From: Rana temporaria
Lineage: Eukaryota > Chordata > Amphibia > Anura > Ranidae
Length of the DNA: 64,000 nt
Assembly: GCF_905171775.1 (NCBI RefSeq)
Contig: NC_053492.1
Coordinates: 181,634,778-181,698,777 of the forward strand
Direction: 5' to 3'
Numbering within the stretch: position 1 is the stretch's first letter; each line of letters starts with the position of its first letter. This document shows, one piece after another, positions 1 through 11,318 of this stretch. The translations under genes were made by a program, and so were the position numbers. Below the pieces are notes generated by a model that worked only from the letters and a program-made list of their open reading frames with translations, did no database searches and had not been told where the DNA came from.

Positions 1-90
1 CCAACCTGTTATCCTGATGACCCCTGCTCTGCCTGGTTCATTCAGAAGCATGTAGACACTCTGGTTATTGACATCTGCAGAGTAATTAAT

Positions 91-1400
91 TTGTCCCTCC
101 GCCTGGGTATAGTGCCATCTAGATTCAAGAGAGCAATCATACTCCCAATATTGAAAAAAGTGTGCCTGGACCCCACGATACTTACCAACTACCGCCCCAT
201 TTCTCTACTGCCTTTTCTATCTAAGGTCCTGGAGCAGGTTGTGTTTATCCAGCTGCAGGAGCAGTTTGAGTCACACGGTCTGTTCCATGACTGCCAGTCG
301 GGATTTCGACACGGGCGCAGTACGGAGATGTCTGCCCTAGATCTGAGGGAACGTCTGCACTCAGTGTTAAATTGGATTAGATCCTTCTTGTCCGAAAGAA
401 CGCACTCCATAAAAATGGAGTCGTCCCACTCAAACACCCAGCTATTGACCTGCGGGGTACTTCAGGGCTCTGCTCTTTCTCCCTTATTCTTTAATTGCTT
501 TATGCGCCCACTTGCCGACCTTATTACCGGCTATGGTCTAGGCTGCCAGATCTACGCGGATGACACGTAGATCTTGGCAGACCTTGCAGGTGGACCTAAT
601 ATGCCTGACCAGCTGAATAAGGGACTATCTAACATCCAACAATGGATGGACACAAACAGGCTAGGCCTTAACGCTGACAAAACTGATCGGCCCACAGGCC
701 AATTCTACCTTCTTACCTGCCTGGCCATTCTCGTTCAGCCCTGCCCCAACTCCAGCTAAGCAGGTTAAAAATCTGGGTATCATTTTTGATGCTGAACTAA
801 GCTTCGTACCACACGCAAAATATTGCATAAAATCAGCCAACTATCATCTGCAATTATTACGAAAAATTAAGAACCTTTTCATTCAGAAAAAACGTATCAT
901 CTTAGCTCATGGACTTATCCACACTAGGTTAGATTGCTCTAACGTTTTCTTTCTAGGGCTCCCACAGAAGTGGACAAAACGGTTGCAGATCACACAGAAC
1001 AATGCGGCAAGACTAGTCACAAACTGCCCAAGGCGGAATCACATCTCCCTGGTGCTTAAGGATCTACACTGACTCCCGATAGCAAAACAGGTCGAGTTCA
1101 AGGCTCACTGTCTGGTGTTTCGGGCCTAGTGGCAACTAGGCCCGATGTACTTATCGAATATGACACAACACTACTGTCCACCCAAAGAGCTTTGTTCAAC
1201 TGACGCCCTGTTAGCGATTATTCAACCTAGTCGCTTAGCTTCAAAGGGTGGCCACCGGCTCCAAACACTGGGGAATTCTCTTTGGAACCAGTTCCCTCAT
1301 CAGCTCCAAGCATCCTCCTCCTTGATGGCCTTCCGTAATAACTTGAAAACGCTGCTTTTTCACAAGCCTACGGATAGACACTTGGCTCTTAGCAGGGCGC
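91..1400 (+). pseudogene. LINE ORF2 remnant (reverse transcriptase and C-terminal domain)
   Basis: Frame 91-570 contains the RT block NYRPISLLPFLSKVLE, a QSGFR motif, a GVLQGSALSP block and the catalytic YADDT. The codon after YADDT is TAG where family members normally have Gln, so it reads as a point-mutation stop. Between the STE motif near 325 and 'LNWIRSFLSERT' near 370 the stretch that normally carries the first catalytic Asp block is missing, an internal deletion of roughly 60-70 codons. Frame 574-759 continues (IQQWMDTNRLGLNADKT) and then shifts. The rest of the C-terminal domain can be followed through stops to about 1370. The enzyme would be dead. Confidence 0.85.
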
Positions 1401-1541
1401 TGCCTTTATCCCAGGCTGCTGTCCATGGTCAGGGAGTAGGGATAGGCTCCTTGTGTCCTGCCACCCCCCTCCCCTCCCCCCCCTTATTTTTATATTTCTG
1501 TTTACTTCTTGCTTGTTCCCCTCTTTTACTTAGATGTCCTA

Positions 1542-2270
1542 TAGCTAGATTCAGAGAGGGCGTCCTAACTTTGCGGCGGCGTAGCGTATCCTGTTTACAC
1601 TACGCCGCCGTAAGTTAGCGAGGCAAGTACATGATTCACAAAGTACTTGCCTGCTAAGTTACGGCGGCGTAGCATAAATCGGGCAGGCGTAATGGCGCCT
1701 AATTCAAATTTAGCTGAGGGGGCGTGTTTTATGTTAATGGAGCTTGACCTGACGTGATTGACGTCCGCATGCGCCATCCGCCTACATATCCCAGTGTGCA
1801 CTGCGGCAAAGTACGCCGCACGGTCCTATTGATTTTGACATGGACGAAAATGACGTAAAACCCTATTCACGGACGACTTACGCAAACAACGTAACATTTT
1901 CAAATTTCGACATTGGGAACAGCGGCCATACTTAACATTACTATTCCAGCTATTTGATGGAATAACTTTAGGCCTGATAATGCGTTATGTAAACGGCGTA
2001 TCTGTACTGCGTCGGCCGGGCGTACGTTCGTGAATAGGCGTATCTAGTGATTTACATATTCTACGCCGACCGCAATGGAAGCGCCACCTAGCGGTCAGCC
2101 TTAAAATTACACTTTAGGATACGACGGTGTAAGACACTTACGCCACTCGTATCTGAGCCTAAGTTAGGCATATCTGGTTACCAGAATATGCTTAAATTAG
2201 CGCCGACGCAAATTCAGACTTAGGCTGGCGTATCTACTGATACGCCAGCCTAAGTCTCTCTGAATCTAGC
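1542..2270 (+). mobile_element. 0.7 kb TIR element, copy 1 (nested in LINE)
   Basis: Terminal inverted repeats read GCTAGATTCAGAGAG at the left and CTCTCTGAATCTAGC at the right, flanked by TA (1540-1541 and 2271-2272). The interior has subterminal inverted blocks built from GGCGGCGTAGC / TACGCCGCCG and a characteristic GCCACCTAGCGGTCAG block near 2080. No coding capacity is seen. The same family recurs at 21059, 26758, 37015 and 54052. It splits the LINE 3' UTR, so it inserted after the LINE. A Tc1/mariner-type target (TA) fits three of the five copies; superfamily is unproven. Confidence 0.8.
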
Positions 2271-2397
2271 TACTAGTCTCTTCTCTTTGCTCCTGGGAAC
2301 TGGATACCCCCAGCTTGCTGGTAAGCGCTTAGACGCAAGTTTAACAACTCGCATTCGGCGCTCTATAAGCATTTATTCCAATCCAATCCAATCCAAC

Positions 2398-3235
2398 TAG
2401 GGAGGAGGGTTGTTTTTTTGGGGGCTCACAATTGTAGTTGTACTGTTGAAAATGTAAAAGATTATTGATTTATGAAATTTTAAAAATTATTGATTTAGGT
2501 ATAAATTATCAGGGATGTCCGATGCTCTGTAATCAATCATTCATAGCATTCTTGGTTTTATAAGAGTGAGCATCTTATGCTCATGAAATAAGCATATACA
2601 GTATGTCACCTAAAGCATCTACAGTAGTTGGGTTGATTACTAAAGGTATGGAGGCTCTTTACTTTGTAAATTGCTCCATTTATTGAAGCTATACTATTGA
2701 TTTTCCCTATAAAAAGTGCTCTATGAATGAATGAATGAAATGTCTGCCTGCACTATTCACAGATACATTTTTATTGTGGAAACTGATAGTATGATTTCTA
2801 TTAATAAAACGGGCGGGCATAGTTAGAACTTTTTTCAGGTGCAACCACTCCTATTAAACTCATATTAAACCCTGCATCACTGGAAGATCACAGCTGCCAG
2901 AGTAACCAGAGGACTGAATATTTCAAGAAACACAGCGGCCACCAGCACATGGGGCATTGTTTATTCATGTACTGTCCCTGGTGCTGATTTAAAAAAAAAA
3001 GTTACTAAACTTCAGCTTTAAGTTGTGTTCACTTTGAATACCCAGTCATGTGTTTGCAAAAATCTTTTTTTTATTTGTATTTTATTTCTCTCACACATTG
3101 GAAATTCTAGTGAACACAGATTACCTTATTTAAAAATATTTGCTTTGCTATGTTAATAGTCTAATAGCCTCTATTCTACTTTAGGTCTCCAACCCAATTC
3201 TGGGAATTATTAGGGAGAAAGAATATATGTTGTAT
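2398..3235. other. unassigned AT-rich sequence
   Basis: No convincing open frame, inverted-repeat pair or recognised repeat was seen. There is a short GAAT run near 2723-2738. Probably intergenic or intronic. Confidence 0.5.
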
Positions 3236-3253
3236 CCCCCCCCCCCCCCCCCC
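3236..3253. repeat. poly-C tract
   Basis: Uninterrupted run of 18 C residues; a second C run lies at about 3360-3371 inside the next element. Confidence 0.95.
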
Positions 3254-3280
3254 AATGAACCTCAACAGCAAAAAGATTAA

Positions 3281-3790
3281 AGGAGTTGTAAAGAAAAAAA
3301 AACATTTCACCTTAATGCAATCTATGCATTAAGGTGAAAAAACATCTGATGATGCCGACCCCCCCCCCCCCGAGCCCCCGTTTTACTAACCTGACCCCTC
3401 GAAAGTCCCACGCTCGGTCCCGAGATCCTCTTCGCCGCTTAGCCTGGCCGCTGATTGGCTAGAGCGGATGGATTGAGAGCAGCGTAGCCATTGGCTGGCG
3501 CTGCTGTCAATCAAATCCAGTGACGCGGCGTGCTGAGGGGCGGGGCCGAGTGACACAGTGAGTGACTATGGCCGCTCGCTGTATCAGGGGAGAGTGCCCA
3601 CAAGGACTCATCACCATGCAAGCTCTCTCGCATGACTGTGGTGAGTTATTGCGGGGAGGACCAGAGACAGCCGCCGAGGGACCCCAGAAGACATGGATCG
3701 GGGCCACTCTGTGCAAAATGAACTGCACAGTGGAGGTAAGTATAACATGTTTGTTATTTTAAAGAATTTTTTTTTTCCTATAGTAACCCT
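3281..3790. mobile_element. TTAA-flanked MITE (AGGAGTTGTAAAG family)
   Basis: Flanked by TTAA at 3277-3280 and 3791-3794. The left end is AGGAGTTGTAAAG followed by an A run; the right end is a T run followed by CCTATAGTAACCCT, an imperfect inverted match. Near the left end a hairpin is formed by CACCTTAATGCA and TGCATTAAGGTG. The GC-rich interior gives spurious 66-73 aa frames on both strands. Relatives lie at 41548, 57341 and 62583. The exact TTAA target suggests piggyBac-type mobilisation, which is an inference. Confidence 0.75.
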
Positions 3791-4012
3791 TTAAGATTTC
3801 ATTTACATGGCATTAAACACATATACAAGTGTTTTTAATGACGAATCTGAACACAGCCAAATTGCTTTTAGATCTGTAACACAGAATTCAAAAATCTAAG
3901 AACATGGGATATATGAACTAACAAGAATAAAATGCATGTGTAGGGCTCTAAACAAAGCGGGAAGATAAAAACATAGAAATAAAAATGTTATATGCATATA
4001 AATATGGCCTTA

Positions 4013-4444
4013 TGCCGCGTACACACCATCACTTTATGTGATGGAAAAAAACGACATTTTCTGTGAAGTAAAAAACGATGTTTTTGAACTTCAATTTTCA
4101 AAAACTACGTTGCCTACACATCATTTTTTCACAATGCTCTAGCAAAGCGAGGTTACGTTCACCACTTTTTTCCATTGAAACTCGCTTCATAACTAGCTTC
4201 TGGGCATGCGCGGGTTTAAAAACGCAGTTTTAAACGTCGTTTTTTGCTACACGCGGTCAATTTTTGTGAAACAAAAAACGACGTTTTGAAAAACGACACA
4301 AAAAAATTGAAGCATGCTTCAATTTTTTTTGTCGTTTTTCACAAGACATAAAACAACGTTTTCCCCCACACACAGTCATTTAAATTGACGTTTTTAAAAA
4401 CGTAGTTTTTTTTCATCACATAAAGTGATGGTGTGTACGTGGCA
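4013..4444. mobile_element. TWA-target MITE, ACACACC-terminus copy
   Basis: Direct TTA at 4010-4012 and 4445-4447 flank ends that are almost perfect inverted repeats: TGCCGCGTACACACCATCAC and GTGATGGTGTGTACGTGGCA. The whole interior folds back and is rich in AAAACGACGTTTT-like blocks. It has no coding frame. A 3-bp TWA target is the PIF/Harbinger signature. Confidence 0.85.
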
Positions 4445-4447
4445 TTA

Positions 4448-5246
4448 GATGTTTAAATGCATCTATGCACAAGTATTTTACTGATTATTACGCAGGAACT
4501 TTTCTCCTAGAAAACACCCGTGTAGCAACATAAGTACAATTTAAAATTTAAAATTTTAATTTAAAAGTAAAAGAAAATCCCAAATTTTGGGTTGTCCCAA
4601 TGAAAAGTAATAGAGGGTAAATCTTCCAATGGGGACGCTAGTTTTGGTGAAACATTAAACATTTTAAATGGTTAAATGACAGTCCATGAAGATGGTACAC
4701 AGTCCCATATTAAGGTAGCTCTTCACTAACGTCTAGCAACTTAGTAGAAGGGAGAATTGTGGTACTGAAAGATTATTGTGCTACGTCTTGTGCTTATTTT
4801 CTAACTCACGTTCAAGGTCTACAGCCCTTGGCATTTTTTTTACTAGGACTTTCCTCAGAGCCTCACCAACCAACTTATTGCTAATCTGACCCCATAATCG
4901 CTCTCCACCTATAAGAGGTACAGTTAAGGGGACTTAACGACTTCTTATACATACCCTACTTAAAATAAAGAAACCCCCTCGTGCCATGTGTGACTATTGC
5001 AAGTCTCCAAACACACTTTTGTAATATGAACTACAAGAATATGCAATACAATGACATTAACATAGCAGATGTGCAGTAAATAACAATAAACAGGTACACT
5101 GTAATCTAAGCAGTAGCACAATACTGTTACATGGCACATGAACACCTAAAAAAATTGAAAATTAATAAATCTTACAAACAATGTGTCCCTCCAACATAAC
5201 AACCTGGGTCAGCTATGACCACTAGGTTTCCCGTAAAAGGATGAGG
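4448..5246. other. unassigned sequence
   Basis: AT-rich, with no supported gene or repeat. The minus-strand 61-codon frame at 4960-5145 is rich in Cys, Val and Tyr and has no recognisable domain; I do not call it. Confidence 0.45.
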
Positions 5247-5531
5247 TCACTGTACAGATCTTTTCCTGAAGTCTGCATTATAGCTATGCTCATAGTTCAG
5301 CTCATGGTAGCACACCTTGAATTTTTGGTAGGCCAGATTAGAGTACCAAGTATTCTGGTAAGCTTTGGTCATCTGGAGAAAATCCCAGACTAATTCACTT
5401 TCCAGGTTCTGGCGCTCTTTCTCCAGACAATTAATTTGTCCTTCTGGGAGATAGGGAAAATCAAATACAATTTTGACCGGAACATAGGCATTAAAGAACC
5501 ACTGTAAGTGGGAAAGTCTGGTCAGCTTCCA
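5247..5531 (-). pseudogene. possible coding remnant or exon, unknown product
   Basis: An open minus-strand frame of 94 codons ends in TGA at 5247-5249 and has no ATG of its own near the start. Its composition is protein-like and Tyr/Phe/Glu-rich, with stretches such as WFFNAYVPVKIVFDFPYLPE and QMTKAYQNTWYSNLAYQKF. Upstream, past one TAA (5532-5534) and in a neighbouring frame, similar-looking coding text continues to about 5620 (FPDDSKLILAMRRNLSCPQM), suggesting a frameshifted pseudogene rather than an exon. I do not recognise the family. It does not resemble the repeats elsewhere in the window. Confidence 0.35.
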
Positions 5532-5869
5532 TTACCTCGATACATCTGGGGGCAAGAAAGATTCCTCCGCATGGCCAAAATTAGTTTGCTATCATCTGGG
5601 AATCTTGGTGAAGATGCAAGACATACCTACCCTGCTGAGTTGGCAATCCAGCCTGATTGGTTTTCTGTAACTTTCTCTTGGAAACCATTAAACTGGGAAT
5701 TTTACGTTTTTTGGCATTCCAATGTGCAGCTTACTGGAAATACAGGAGGGTTGGCAGGATACTCTGGCTCCACAGCTGGCTCTGCAAGGGGTACAGCAAC
5801 AACCATGCTACCCACGTCTCGACATCCTGCTTCTTTAGTGGGCAAAAAAATTGGAAGCACAATGCGGCG

Positions 5870-5965
5870 TGTACAGGCAGTCCCCGGGTTACAAACAAAA
5901 TAGGTTCTGTAGGTTTGTTCTTGAGTTGAATTTGTATGTAAGTTGGAATATGTATGTAGCACCCT
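5870..5965. repeat. probable short dispersed repeat
   Basis: The block with AGGCAGTCCCCGGGTTACAA and GGTTCTGTAGGTTTGTTCTT resembles a widespread vertebrate MITE terminus, recalled rather than matched. Only one end is visible. The following 6000-6239 holds AGTAACTGA-like short repeats and AT-rich sequence. Confidence 0.3.
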
Positions 5966-6239
5966 CTACCTAGGTAGGTGCAGTGTTGCTCATCTTCCTT
6001 ACAGTTACAAATTACTTGTCCGAAAAAGTAATTGAGTTAGTGACTCAGTTACTTCATTGGCAAAGTAATTAGTTACTCAGCAAAGTAACTGACTTTTTTT
6101 TTTAATAGTCTACAATAATCTATAATTTATTGTATCAACGATAAAATGTACCTTAAGGTACAATATATAAAAATAAAGTATGTTTCCAGAAGCATAATAC
6201 CCCACGTATAACCTCACAACATCCCATATAGATCAATAC

Positions 6240-6681
6240 CAAAAATGTGTCAAAAGTGTCCGATGTGTCCGCCATAATGTTGCAGTCACAAAAAAATCAC
6301 TGATCGCCGCCATTACTAGTAAAAAAAAAAAATTATAAAAAGGGCATAAAACTATTCCCTATTTTGTAAACGCTATAACTTTTGCGCCAACCAATCAATA
6401 GACGCTTATTGCGAAGAATAAGTAGAAGAATACGCATTAGCCTAAACTGAGGGAAAAAAATATTGCTTTTTTTTCAAAATTGTCGTTTATAGCGCAAAAA
6501 AAAACTGCAGAGGTGATCAAATACCACCAAAAGAAAGCTCTATTTGTGGGAAAAAAACGGCGCCAATTTTGTTTGGGAGCCACGTCGCACGACAGCGCAA
6601 TTGTCAGTTAAAGAGACACAGTGCGGAATTGCAAAAAGCAGCAAGGTCCTTAACCTGCATAATGGTCAGGGTCTTAAGTGG
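6240..6681 (+). mobile_element. TTAA MITE (CCACTTAAGG family), 3' half, duplicated copy 1
   Basis: It carries family landmarks: GTGTCCGCCATAATG, AACGCTATAACTTTTGCGCC, GAGGTGATCAAATACCACC and the terminus GGGTCTTAAGTGG directly before TTAA at 6682-6685. The 5' half is missing. The 172-aa open frame beginning at 6544 runs across this MITE and the next one and is not a gene. Confidence 0.8.
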
Positions 6682-6721
6682 TTAAGGATGCAGCAGCCAC
6701 CTGCTCCTTACGTACCAGCTA

Positions 6722-7071
6722 CCGTATTTATCGGCGTATACCGCACACTTTTTTGCCCGGAAATACAGGACGTCCAGGACGTGACCACGAGAGGAGCCGA
6801 GCCTGCCCGACTATACACAAGTGTACTGCGCTCGGTATATGCTGGCGCAGTAGTTCAAACTCAGCGCGGGAAGCGGGGATCAAGCGGGGAGGACACCGCA
6901 GAAGGACGTCGGACCCGACGAGGAGGACACCACCGAAGCCGCAGCCGGACGCCGGACCCGACGAGGCCGCCTCGCAAGACACCAAAACGTACAATTTTTT
7001 TTACAGGAATGCGGGTCCACTTTAGGGGTGCGCGCTATACGCCGGAGCGCGCAATACCCTGATAAATACGG
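6722..7071. mobile_element. TA-target MITE (CCGTATTTATCGGCG family), copy 1
   Basis: Flanked by TA at 6720-6721 and 7072-7073, with CCGTATTTATCGGCGTATA at the left and CTGATAAATACGG at the right. The interior is GC-rich with ACGCCGGACCCGACGAGG repeated twice (near 6905-6975). A TA duplication fits Tc1/mariner-type mobilisation. It is 350 bp with no transposase. Confidence 0.8.
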
Positions 7072-7093
7072 TATTTACTGGTTGTTATGGGTG

Positions 7094-7757
7094 CCAGTGT
7101 CACTGATCGTCTGTTCCCTGTTATAGGGAATGACGATCAGTGACATCACACCTACAGCCACGCCCCCCTACAGTAAGAATCACTCCCTTAGGACACACTT
7201 AACCCATTAGAGTCCCCTAGTGGTTAACCCCTTCACTGCCATTGTCATTTTCAGTAATCAGTGCATTTTTATAGCACTTTTCGCTGTGAAAATGACAATG
7301 GTCCCAAAAATGTGTCAAAAGTGTCCGATGTGTCCGCCATAATGTTGCAGTCACAAAAAAATCACTGATCGCCGCCATTACTATTAAAAAATTGTTTTTT
7401 TAAAAAGGGCATAAAACTATTCCCTATTTTGTAAACGCTATAACTTTTGCGCCAACCAATCAATAAACGCTTATTGCGAAGAATAAGTAGAAGAATACGC
7501 ATTAGCCTAAACTGAGGAAAAAAAATATTGCTTTTTTTTCAAAATTGTCGCTCTATTTTTGTTTATAGCGCAAAAAAAACCCGCAGAGGTGATCAAATAC
7601 CACCAAAAGAAAGCTCTATTTGTGGGAAAAAAACGGCGCCAATTTTGTTTGGGAGCCACGTCGCACGACAGCGCAATTGTCAGTTAAAGAGACGCAGTGC
7701 GGAATTGCAAAAAGCGGCAAGGTCCTTAACCTGCATAATGGTCAGGGTCTTAAGTGG
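7094..7757 (+). mobile_element. TTAA MITE (CCACTTAAGG family), nearly full, duplicated copy 2
   Basis: This is the more complete partner of 6240-6681. It includes the 5' GTCACTGATCGTCTGTTCCC dyad, the TTTTTATAGCACTTTTCGCTG block and the right terminus TCTTAAGTGG before TTAA at 7758-7761. The extreme 5' terminus is not present. Short ORFs here are spurious. Confidence 0.8.
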
Positions 7758-7797
7758 TTAAGGATGCAGCAGCCACCTGCTCCTTACGTACCAGCTA

Positions 7798-8156
7798 CCG
7801 TATTTATCGGCGTATACCGCACACTTTTTTGCCCGGAAATACAGGACGTCCAGGAGTGACCACGAGAGGAGCCGAGCCTGCCCGACTATACACGAGTGTA
7901 CTGCGCTCGGTATATGCCGGCGCAGTAGTTCAAACTCAGCGCGGGAATCGGGGATCGAGCGAGGAGGACACCGCAGAAGGACGCCGGACCCGACGAGGAG
8001 GACACCACCGAAGCCGCAGCCGGACGCCGGACCCGACGAGGCTGCCGATGGACGCCGCGCAAGACACCAAAACGTACAATTTTTTTTACAGGAATGCGGG
8101 TCCACTTTAGGGGTGCGCGCTATACGCCGGAGCACGCAATACCCCGATAAATACGG
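7798..8156. mobile_element. TA-target MITE, copy 2
   Basis: Same element as 6722-7071, again between TA dinucleotides (7796-7797, 8157-8158), with an 11-bp insertion (CCGATGGACGC-like) near 8045. The interior again contains the GC-rich GACCCGACGAGG repeats. Confidence 0.8.
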
Positions 8157-8225
8157 TATTTACTGGTTGTTATGGGTGCCAGCGGCTGCCCGCTCTTTAA
8201 CAACCAACTAAAATAAAATACCTTC

Positions 8226-8400
8226 TTTAAAGTGATTCTAAAGACAGACAGACATTCTATGCATTAAGATAAAAAACCTTCTGTGTGCATCAACCCCCTC
8301 TAATACTTTCCTGAGCCCCATCTCGTCTGAATGGACACACAGAGCAGTGGCTTGGCTCGGGTGCCCCCATAGAAAGCTACTTTCTGTGGGGGCACTCAGC
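8226..8400. repeat. fragment of AGGAGTTGTAAAG-type TTAA MITE
   Basis: Starts at TTTAAAGTGATTCTAAAG and continues with TTCTATGCATTAAGATAAAAA and CCCCATAGAAAGCTACTTTC, blocks shared with the copies at 3281 and 57341. The right end is not recognisable. 8401-8800 holds no gene that I can support. Confidence 0.5.
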
Positions 8401-8800
8401 AGGTTGGAGGGGCCAGGAGCACCTGGGAGGGACCAGAGAAGAAGAGGATATGTTCTTTATCTATAGCAGCCACCTTTACCATAAGGCAAGCAGGCCTACT
8501 CAGTTGCCCCCATGCTTCACAGTGCCTCGCCACTACGCTGGGACAGGCGTGAAATGAGCAAACAAAACGGGTACTTGCCATTGGCAGACAGGTTCAATGG
8601 CCGTTTAGGTATAAGGCAGGCAAGATTCAGAGTGGTTGGGGTCAATCCATAGTTAAAAGGCAGACTGAGTTCAAGGAATATTCAATATCTGATCCAAGGT
8701 CATAAATAGGGGAATCCAAACAGCAGGGTAGGACAGACACAGAGAGCTTGCATTTATTACACACACTATCACAAGCATGCGATTGTAGGCTTGGCTGGCT

Positions 8801-9291
8801 CAAAGCAGAGTTCCAGGCTTTTTATGTTTTTTAAAAGTCAGCAGATACAAAAAGTGTAGCTGCTGACTTTTAATAAACAGACACTTACCTGTTCCATGGT
8901 TCAGCGATGCGGCTGCACGGAGCATCGCTCCTCTCCCCCTCCTCTCTGCTGGCACCTCTGTTGCCACTTTGGGCACCCGGCCGTGACAGCTTTCGGCTTT
9001 GCGGCCAGGCATGCACTGCACATGCGCAATTTGCGCTGCCCTCTAGGAGTGGACAGGCGATCTTCTGGGACCTGTCACGTGTCCCAGGAGATTTCCTAGA
9101 GGGAAAGGCCACCTAGGTGGAGAGGAGGAGTTGCCTAGGCGGCCCCTAGGAGGAAGGAGGAGTGGGACAAAATTTCCCTCTCCTAACAAAGCCCCCAAAC
9201 CCCCCCAAAAAAATGACATGCCAAATGTGCCATGTAAAGGGGCGAGGAGTGCTTAAAGAGGAAATTCCACTTTTGGGTGGAAATCTGCTTT
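8801..9291. mobile_element. TTAA-type MITE (AGCGGGATTCC family), diverged
   Basis: Left end AAAGCAGAGTTCCAGG, then the hairpin AAAGTCAGCAG...CTGCTGACTTTT near 8836-8871, and the right end GTGGAAATCTGCTTTAAA. The same layout is seen at 38071 and 45603. Target duplication is degraded. ORFs of 67-75 codons on both strands through its GC-rich centre are spurious. Confidence 0.6.
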
Positions 9292-11225
9292 AAATTAGAA
9301 TTGGTCTCCACCCAGAGACTGGCCACAGAAAACACCTGGCAGGTGGATAGACAGACAAGGAGAATTCCACAGCCAAAACCAGGATGCTGGAATGAGGAGC
9401 AGGAGCGCTAGTTGCTTCTGACACTGGTGTCTAGAGAACTTTCTAAAACTGAACGCCCCCATCCTTTTCCTCCAAAGCCAAGCCTTGCATGGATACGGGC
9501 AGGGATTATACTTTCTGATTGGCTAGACTCCATTATGAAAGAACCTCTAAAACAAGAATCAGAGGACCAGCAGATCTATCATAGTTTTACTAGAAGTACA
9601 AATAATTTTTAGTATCTTCACACTTTCTTTGCACTGAACAGCAAAAGAAGCAATATTTTCTAAGAAAAAATATACTATTATGCATTGTCTGTTTTTAATC
9701 CCTCATTTACCATTTTAGAATTTTTCCCTCCCTACCGTCTCGGCTCCTATTCACCTTCCAGCTGATCTCAAGCTGTCTGCTTGTTCAGTGCAGATAAGCA
9801 GGTGTTAAAGACCTGTGGCCTGAATTTTCATGTGCTAGTTAGTGTTCTCTGAAGTTTGATATCCGAGACTTTCTTTCCTCTTTAGGGAGTGTGCACCTGG
9901 AGATACCTACATCTGTTTTATTCAATCACCTGGGGCGATCCAACCTCATGACTGGCTTCAGGAGGATGTCAGGTTCTAGATCTTTGTATCACCACTTTGA
10001 TAAAGTGTATTTGTAAAAAAAAAAAGAAAAAATGTATACTTTTTCCAGTGGTAAAACATATTTCAACCACAAAATATCTTCAAAGACATATTACCAAATG
10101 AAAGATATAATAAAAATAAACACACCTGTAAACATTTGGTTTGTCAGTAACAATGAAAATGGTATAACAGGGAAAGGTTGATTTTAAAGAGCGAGTCAAT
10201 TTATTGTCTTGGAGTGGGTTCTGGTCCTCCCAGTTGCTACTATATTGATACAACTACTACAGTAGTGTTTTAATTTGAAATGTATTTATAGCCTATCTCC
10301 TTTCTTTTATTTAGAGCTTATGTTAAGTTTAACATAACGTGTTAAAATGTTTACTTGTTAACTACTTTTTATTTTAGATTATTAATCTTCTTCAAAGCAA
10401 GGACAATATTATCCAATATACTATTCTGATATCCATAATCATCAAATCGTCTGTTATTGTGATTTTTTTTAATACTTACTATATGTATTTACCTTTTCCA
10501 CTCTTAAAACACTTAACTGACTAATCTTAGCTGAGGGTAGGAAAATAGATTTTTTTTATATACTATATATTTATACCTTGGCTTACAAGTCTACCTATGT
10601 GCCATGTTTATAGGTTTTCTTCTCAGCTACAACTGATGTTAATTGCACTAGTTATCCTTGAAAATGCTTGATGTCATATTAATTCAACTGTAAACCATTA
10701 GAACACTAAATAATATTCTTAATGGGCAGACTTCTGCCATTGGTTTATTATAGCTGGTGTTAAAATATATATTTTTTTTAGCTCATGGGGAATTACAAGA
10801 AGAAAACGGTAGATAAACATGTGAAAACAGGAAAGAAGTGAGATTTGGTGAAACTAAAAAGCTTTAATTAATTTTAAATTGTGCATTTCAGTGTGTCAAC
10901 AGCTCAGTTCATTGGAGTGGAAAGGGGGTTAGAACCTGGCAACAAAGTTAATCTGGGCACTCCTGAGCAAGCTCATTTCCAAATCTGACATCAGTGCAGT
11001 GGTATGTTAGAAAACAGCAGCATCAGTTCTCACTGAAAGGTTCATTGGGTCCGGCGGACTTCTCAAATAAAAGATTTCATAGTTAGCAACACCTCTTAAC
11101 TCATTCACTACCATCCAGAGGATATATTTTCTGTCAAGGACCTACATACATAAAGAGGAAAATTATGAAATGAAACTTCTGTTTGCTGTAATACACACAC
11201 ACACATTGTCTGTTTACCTATCTAT
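9292..11225. other. mostly unique, low-repeat sequence
   Basis: This is one of the longest stretches without recognisable MITEs. It is AT-rich and contains a short CA run near 11196-11205. No frame over 66 codons and no splice-framed exon was recognised. A GC-balanced block at about 9750-9960 looks less random than its surroundings and could be conserved non-coding DNA, which I cannot test here. Confidence 0.4.
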
Positions 11226-11227
11226 AT

Positions 11228-11318
11228 ACACTCACCGGCCACTTAATTAGGTACACTTTGCTAGTACCGGGTTGGACCCCCTTTTTCCTTCAGAACTGCC
11301 TTAATTCTTTGTGGCAGA
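11228..11318 (-). mobile_element. Tc1-like transposon, 3' end fragment
   Basis: The minus strand reads LPQRIKAVLKEKGGPTRY then a stop, the usual C-terminus of a Tc1-type transposase, followed by the terminal sequence around GGTACCTAATTAAGTGGCC (in reverse). Only about 90 bp remain. It is fused directly to the next repeat at 11319, with no right flank. Confidence 0.7.

Larger units (their letters stand above)
1..2397 (+). mobile_element. L2-clade LINE, 3' portion, interrupted
   Basis: This is the 3' part of a non-LTR retrotransposon. Reverse transcriptase motifs run from the window edge, followed by the C-terminal region typical of L2 elements (a 'LHW/LPIAK' type block near 1065, then 'SLWNQFPHQLQ'-like sequence near 1280). 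The 3' UTR resumes after the nested element at 1542-2270. It ends with an L2-like 'AGCGCTT...GGCGCTCTATAAG' tail and a short ATTCC/AATCC tandem tail near 2376-2397. The 5' part lies outside the window. Several stops and a deletion make it inactive. L2 is favoured over Rex1/Babar, but the clade call comes from remembered motif style only. Confidence 0.85.
6240..8186. repeat. ~1.07 kb tandem duplication of a composite repeat
   Basis: Sequence from about 6240-7093 repeats at about 7303-8186, including the end of a TTAA MITE, a 40-bp linker and a complete TA-flanked MITE at the same position. The two copies differ by scattered substitutions and small indels. Because two independent elements sit at identical positions in both copies, the pair arose by duplication after both insertions. 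The spacer 7094-7302 is the 5' half of the same TTAA MITE, with a dyad around GGAATGACGATCAGTGACAT near 7130. Confidence 0.85.

Noticed and set aside
6544..7062. 172-codon plus-strand frame, Arg-rich
   Set aside because: It spans the end of one MITE, a linker and most of another, and the duplicate copy at 7620 breaks it by frame changes.
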